This document shows, in pieces, positions 43,252 to 45,000 of a stretch of DNA of 45,000 nucleotides (its first letter is position 1; every line of letters begins with the position of its first letter). Both the position numbers and the translations under genes were made by a program. The notes under the pieces are model-generated. The model saw only the letters and a program-made list of their open reading frames with translations. It did no database searches and was not told the origin of the DNA. The DNA comes from Eimeria necatrix (Eukaryota > Apicomplexa > Conoidasida > Eucoccidiorida > Eimeriidae): the NCBI RefSeq assembly GCF_000499385.1, contig NW_013652346.1, positions 17,501 through 62,500 on the forward strand. The letters are read 5' to 3'.

Positions 43252-44084
43252 GAGTGGGGGCCCTCGGGGTGTCTCGGAGTCGCTGGGGCGGAAAGAGGCA
43301 TCTTAAGAAAACCGGGGCCCGGAAAACTCCAAACCCTAAACCCTAAACCCTAAACCCTAAACCCTAAGCCCTGGCGAACACTTGGAGGCAGTGAGCTGCG
43401 TAGATGAAGAAAAGCAGCCAAAAGGGTTTAAATCCTAGGGTTTGGGGTTTGGACTCTAGGGTTTAGAGTTTAGGGTTTAGGGTTTAGGGTTTAGGGCTGA
43501 GGGCTTAGGGTTTAGGGTTTGTCGGCCTTCGTGGGCCCCCGAGACTCATGAGGTGTACAGACACCCCAACACATTCCAAATATTTCGCCGTTTAGGGTTT
43601 AGGGTTTAGGGTTTAGGGTTTAGGGTTTAGGGTTTTAAATAAAAACAGAGGTATTCAACACAAACTCAGGGATGCGCAGCACAGGGCTGCAGGCGAAGGC
43701 CTAGCTGTCGAGTTGGGTGTCTAGGGTTTAGGGTTTAGGGTTTAGGGTTTAGGGTTTAGGGTTTAGGGTGTATTGAAACAAAGCGCGGGATAATAAAGAA
43801 AATGGATTTGCTTCATTTTGTATATTATTGGAACCGAGTGTGCAGCGTTTACGGCTACAGACAAAGATTAGGGTTTAGGGTTTAGGGTTTAGGGTTTAGG
43901 GTTTGGGAGCCCGCCGCGGGGCGCCCCACTGTCTGCATGCGTTTGCTGTGAGGGTCTCGGCGTCTTTTGGCAACATGCATAGTTTTGAGCATTTGAAGAA
44001 CTGCAAACCCTAAACCCTAAACCCTAAACCCTAAACCCCAAACCCTAAACCCTAAACCCTAAACCCTAAACCCTGCGCCGTTGG
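43252..44084. other. Divergent region 5' of GlyRS, full of telomere-like tracts
   Basis: Five blocks of AAACCCT/AGGGTTT (43331-43371, 43460-43520, 43590-43635, 43722-43768, 43869-43904) and one long AAACCCT block (44004-44074) alternate with 60-100 bp unique pieces. A dyad motif lies at 43552 and GCATGC at 43937. It likely holds promoters for both neighbours; some unique pieces could be 5' UTR exons. Confidence 0.6.
43552..43565. promoter_or_regulatory. Dyad motif variant GGTGTACAGACACC in the divergent region
   Basis: About 300 bp from the minus-strand gene start and 520 bp from the GlyRS start. Confidence 0.78.
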
Positions 44085-45000
44085 ATGCTCGCCCTCCAGT
44101 TCCGCCTTTGCTGCCTCGCCTCTGCTCGCCGTTTTAAGTCTTCTTTATTTGCTGCTTCCATTTGCTGCTGCAGCAGCAGCAGCAGCAGAATATTCCCGAT
44201 CCAGCCGAGAAGTGAGGCCCTCTGCAGCAGCCGCAGCAGCAACAGCAGCAGCAACAGCAGCAGCAACAGCAGCAGCAACAGCAGCAAAAAGGAAAACCAC
44301 GACGCGAAAATGGGGGAAAACACTGCAGCAGCAACTACGGATCCCCAACAGCAGCAGCAGCAGCAGCAGCAGCAGGAGCAGCAGGAGCAGCAGCCGGAGC
44401 TGCAGGAGCAGGACCAGCAGCAGCTGCAGCAGCAGCTGGAAGAGCTGCAGCAGCAGCTGCAGCAGCAGCGAGCGGAAGCAGCAAGACTTAATGAAGCGGC
44501 TCGGGTTTTGCGGAAGCAGCAGGAGAGGGGCCCCGAAGTTGCTGCTGCTGCTGCTGCTGCTGTTGCTGCCCGGGATCGCGTGCAGCAGCTGGAGCAGCAG
44601 CTGCAGCAGCTGCAGCAGCAGCAGCAGCAGCAGCAGGAAGTGCCGCACTTCATCAAATATAAGCAGCAATTCGAAAGGCTTTTAAAAAGAAAGTTTTTTG
44701 TGGTTCCTTCTTTCGAAATTTACGGAGGGTCTGCAGGACTTTACGATCTCGGACCTCCAGGTAAACCCTAAACCCTAAACCCTAAACCCTCGACGCAAAA
44801 CCCTAAACCCTAATTTGGGGTTTGGCGCCTCCGCCCCAGCGCCGAAGCCCTGCCTGCAGCAGCCCGCGACTTGCCCAACCCCCAACCCCTAAGCCCGAAG
44901 CCCCACAAACCCCAAACCCTAAACCCTAAACCCTAAACCCTAAACCCTAATTTGTGGTTTCAGGCTGCGCACTCAAGAACGAAGTGGAAAACTTGTGGCG
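44085..45000 (+). CDS. GARS: Glycyl-tRNA synthetase, N-terminal part, truncated by window end
   Basis: Class II synthetase charging tRNA-Gly. Two exons are visible: 44085-44760 and 44964-45000 (open). Exon 1 ends FEIYGGSAGLYDLGPPG, and the phase-1 intron joins it to CALKNEVENLW. This recreates the family's motif YGG-x-AGLYD-x-GP-x-GCALKN. The intron starts GTAAACCCTAAACCC and ends TTTGTGGTTTCAG. There are two in-frame starts. ATG at 44085 gives MLALQFRLCCLASARRFKSS, an Arg-rich leader without acidic residues. ATG at 44310, in a strong AAAATGG context, starts MGENTAAATTD. In between are Ser/Asn runs. After the second Met come Gln/Glu coiled-coil runs, then KYKQQFERLLKRKFFVVPS. Two starts suggest organellar and cytosolic forms, as described for GlyRS in other apicomplexans. 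Confidence 0.95.

Overview
The window looks like nuclear DNA of a coccidian apicomplexan, almost certainly Eimeria. Three things point there: dense (CAG/CTG)n arrays read as homopolymeric Ala, Gln, Ser or Leu runs, dispersed telomere-like AAACCCT/AGGGTTT tracts inside genes, and intron-rich genes with short exons. The species cannot be fixed from this window. No prokaryotic features, CRISPR arrays or transposon ORFs were seen. Gene identities rest on recognising conserved family motifs in exons joined by hand at compatible splice phases. No alignment or database search was run.

Layout, left to right. 1-8.1 kb: repeats, AT-rich DNA, two tRNA genes (Pro-UGG and initiator Met) and fragments of a possible minus-strand gene at the left edge. 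8.1-10.3 kb (+): SufE, an apicoplast Fe-S assembly factor with a bipartite leader. 12.2-14.6 kb (-): a large unidentified repeat-rich protein. 15.25-17.07 kb (+): inosine triphosphate pyrophosphatase in seven exons. 17.6 kb (+): a second identical tRNA-Pro. 19.0-22.2 kb (-): TTC4/CNS1-type HSP90 co-chaperone. 22.2-27.7 kb: GGGGCCCC, CTAG and palindromic repeats around one unidentified minus-strand ORF. 27.7-31.7 kb (-): RAD23 in eight phase-0 exons. 34.2-35.0 kb (-): tubulin-binding cofactor A. 36.0-41.2 kb (+): DHH/DHHA2 exopolyphosphatase in sixteen exons. 41.7-43.3 kb (-): an unidentified protein with one membrane segment. 44.1 kb to the right edge (+): glycyl-tRNA synthetase, truncated by the window.

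The genes are mainly housekeeping: proteostasis (RAD23, TTC4), tubulin folding (TBCA), nucleotide and phosphate hygiene (ITPA, PPX), translation (GlyRS, tRNAs) and plastid Fe-S supply (SufE). They do not form one pathway. Two divergent promoter regions are apparent: TBCA/PPX, and the membrane protein/GlyRS.

The more unusual signals are in the non-coding part. (1) A 14-bp dyad, GGTGT-N4-ACACC, has 15 copies and often sits at splice sites or stop codons. (2) Short exon-edge pieces are duplicated inside introns between telomere-like tracts, at two clear loci and one possible one. (3) CTG repeats on the sense strand tend to form introns whose last CTGCAG is the 3' splice site, while CAG on the sense strand is translated. 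(4) Two clusters of CTAG arrays and several GGGGCCCC arrays are present.
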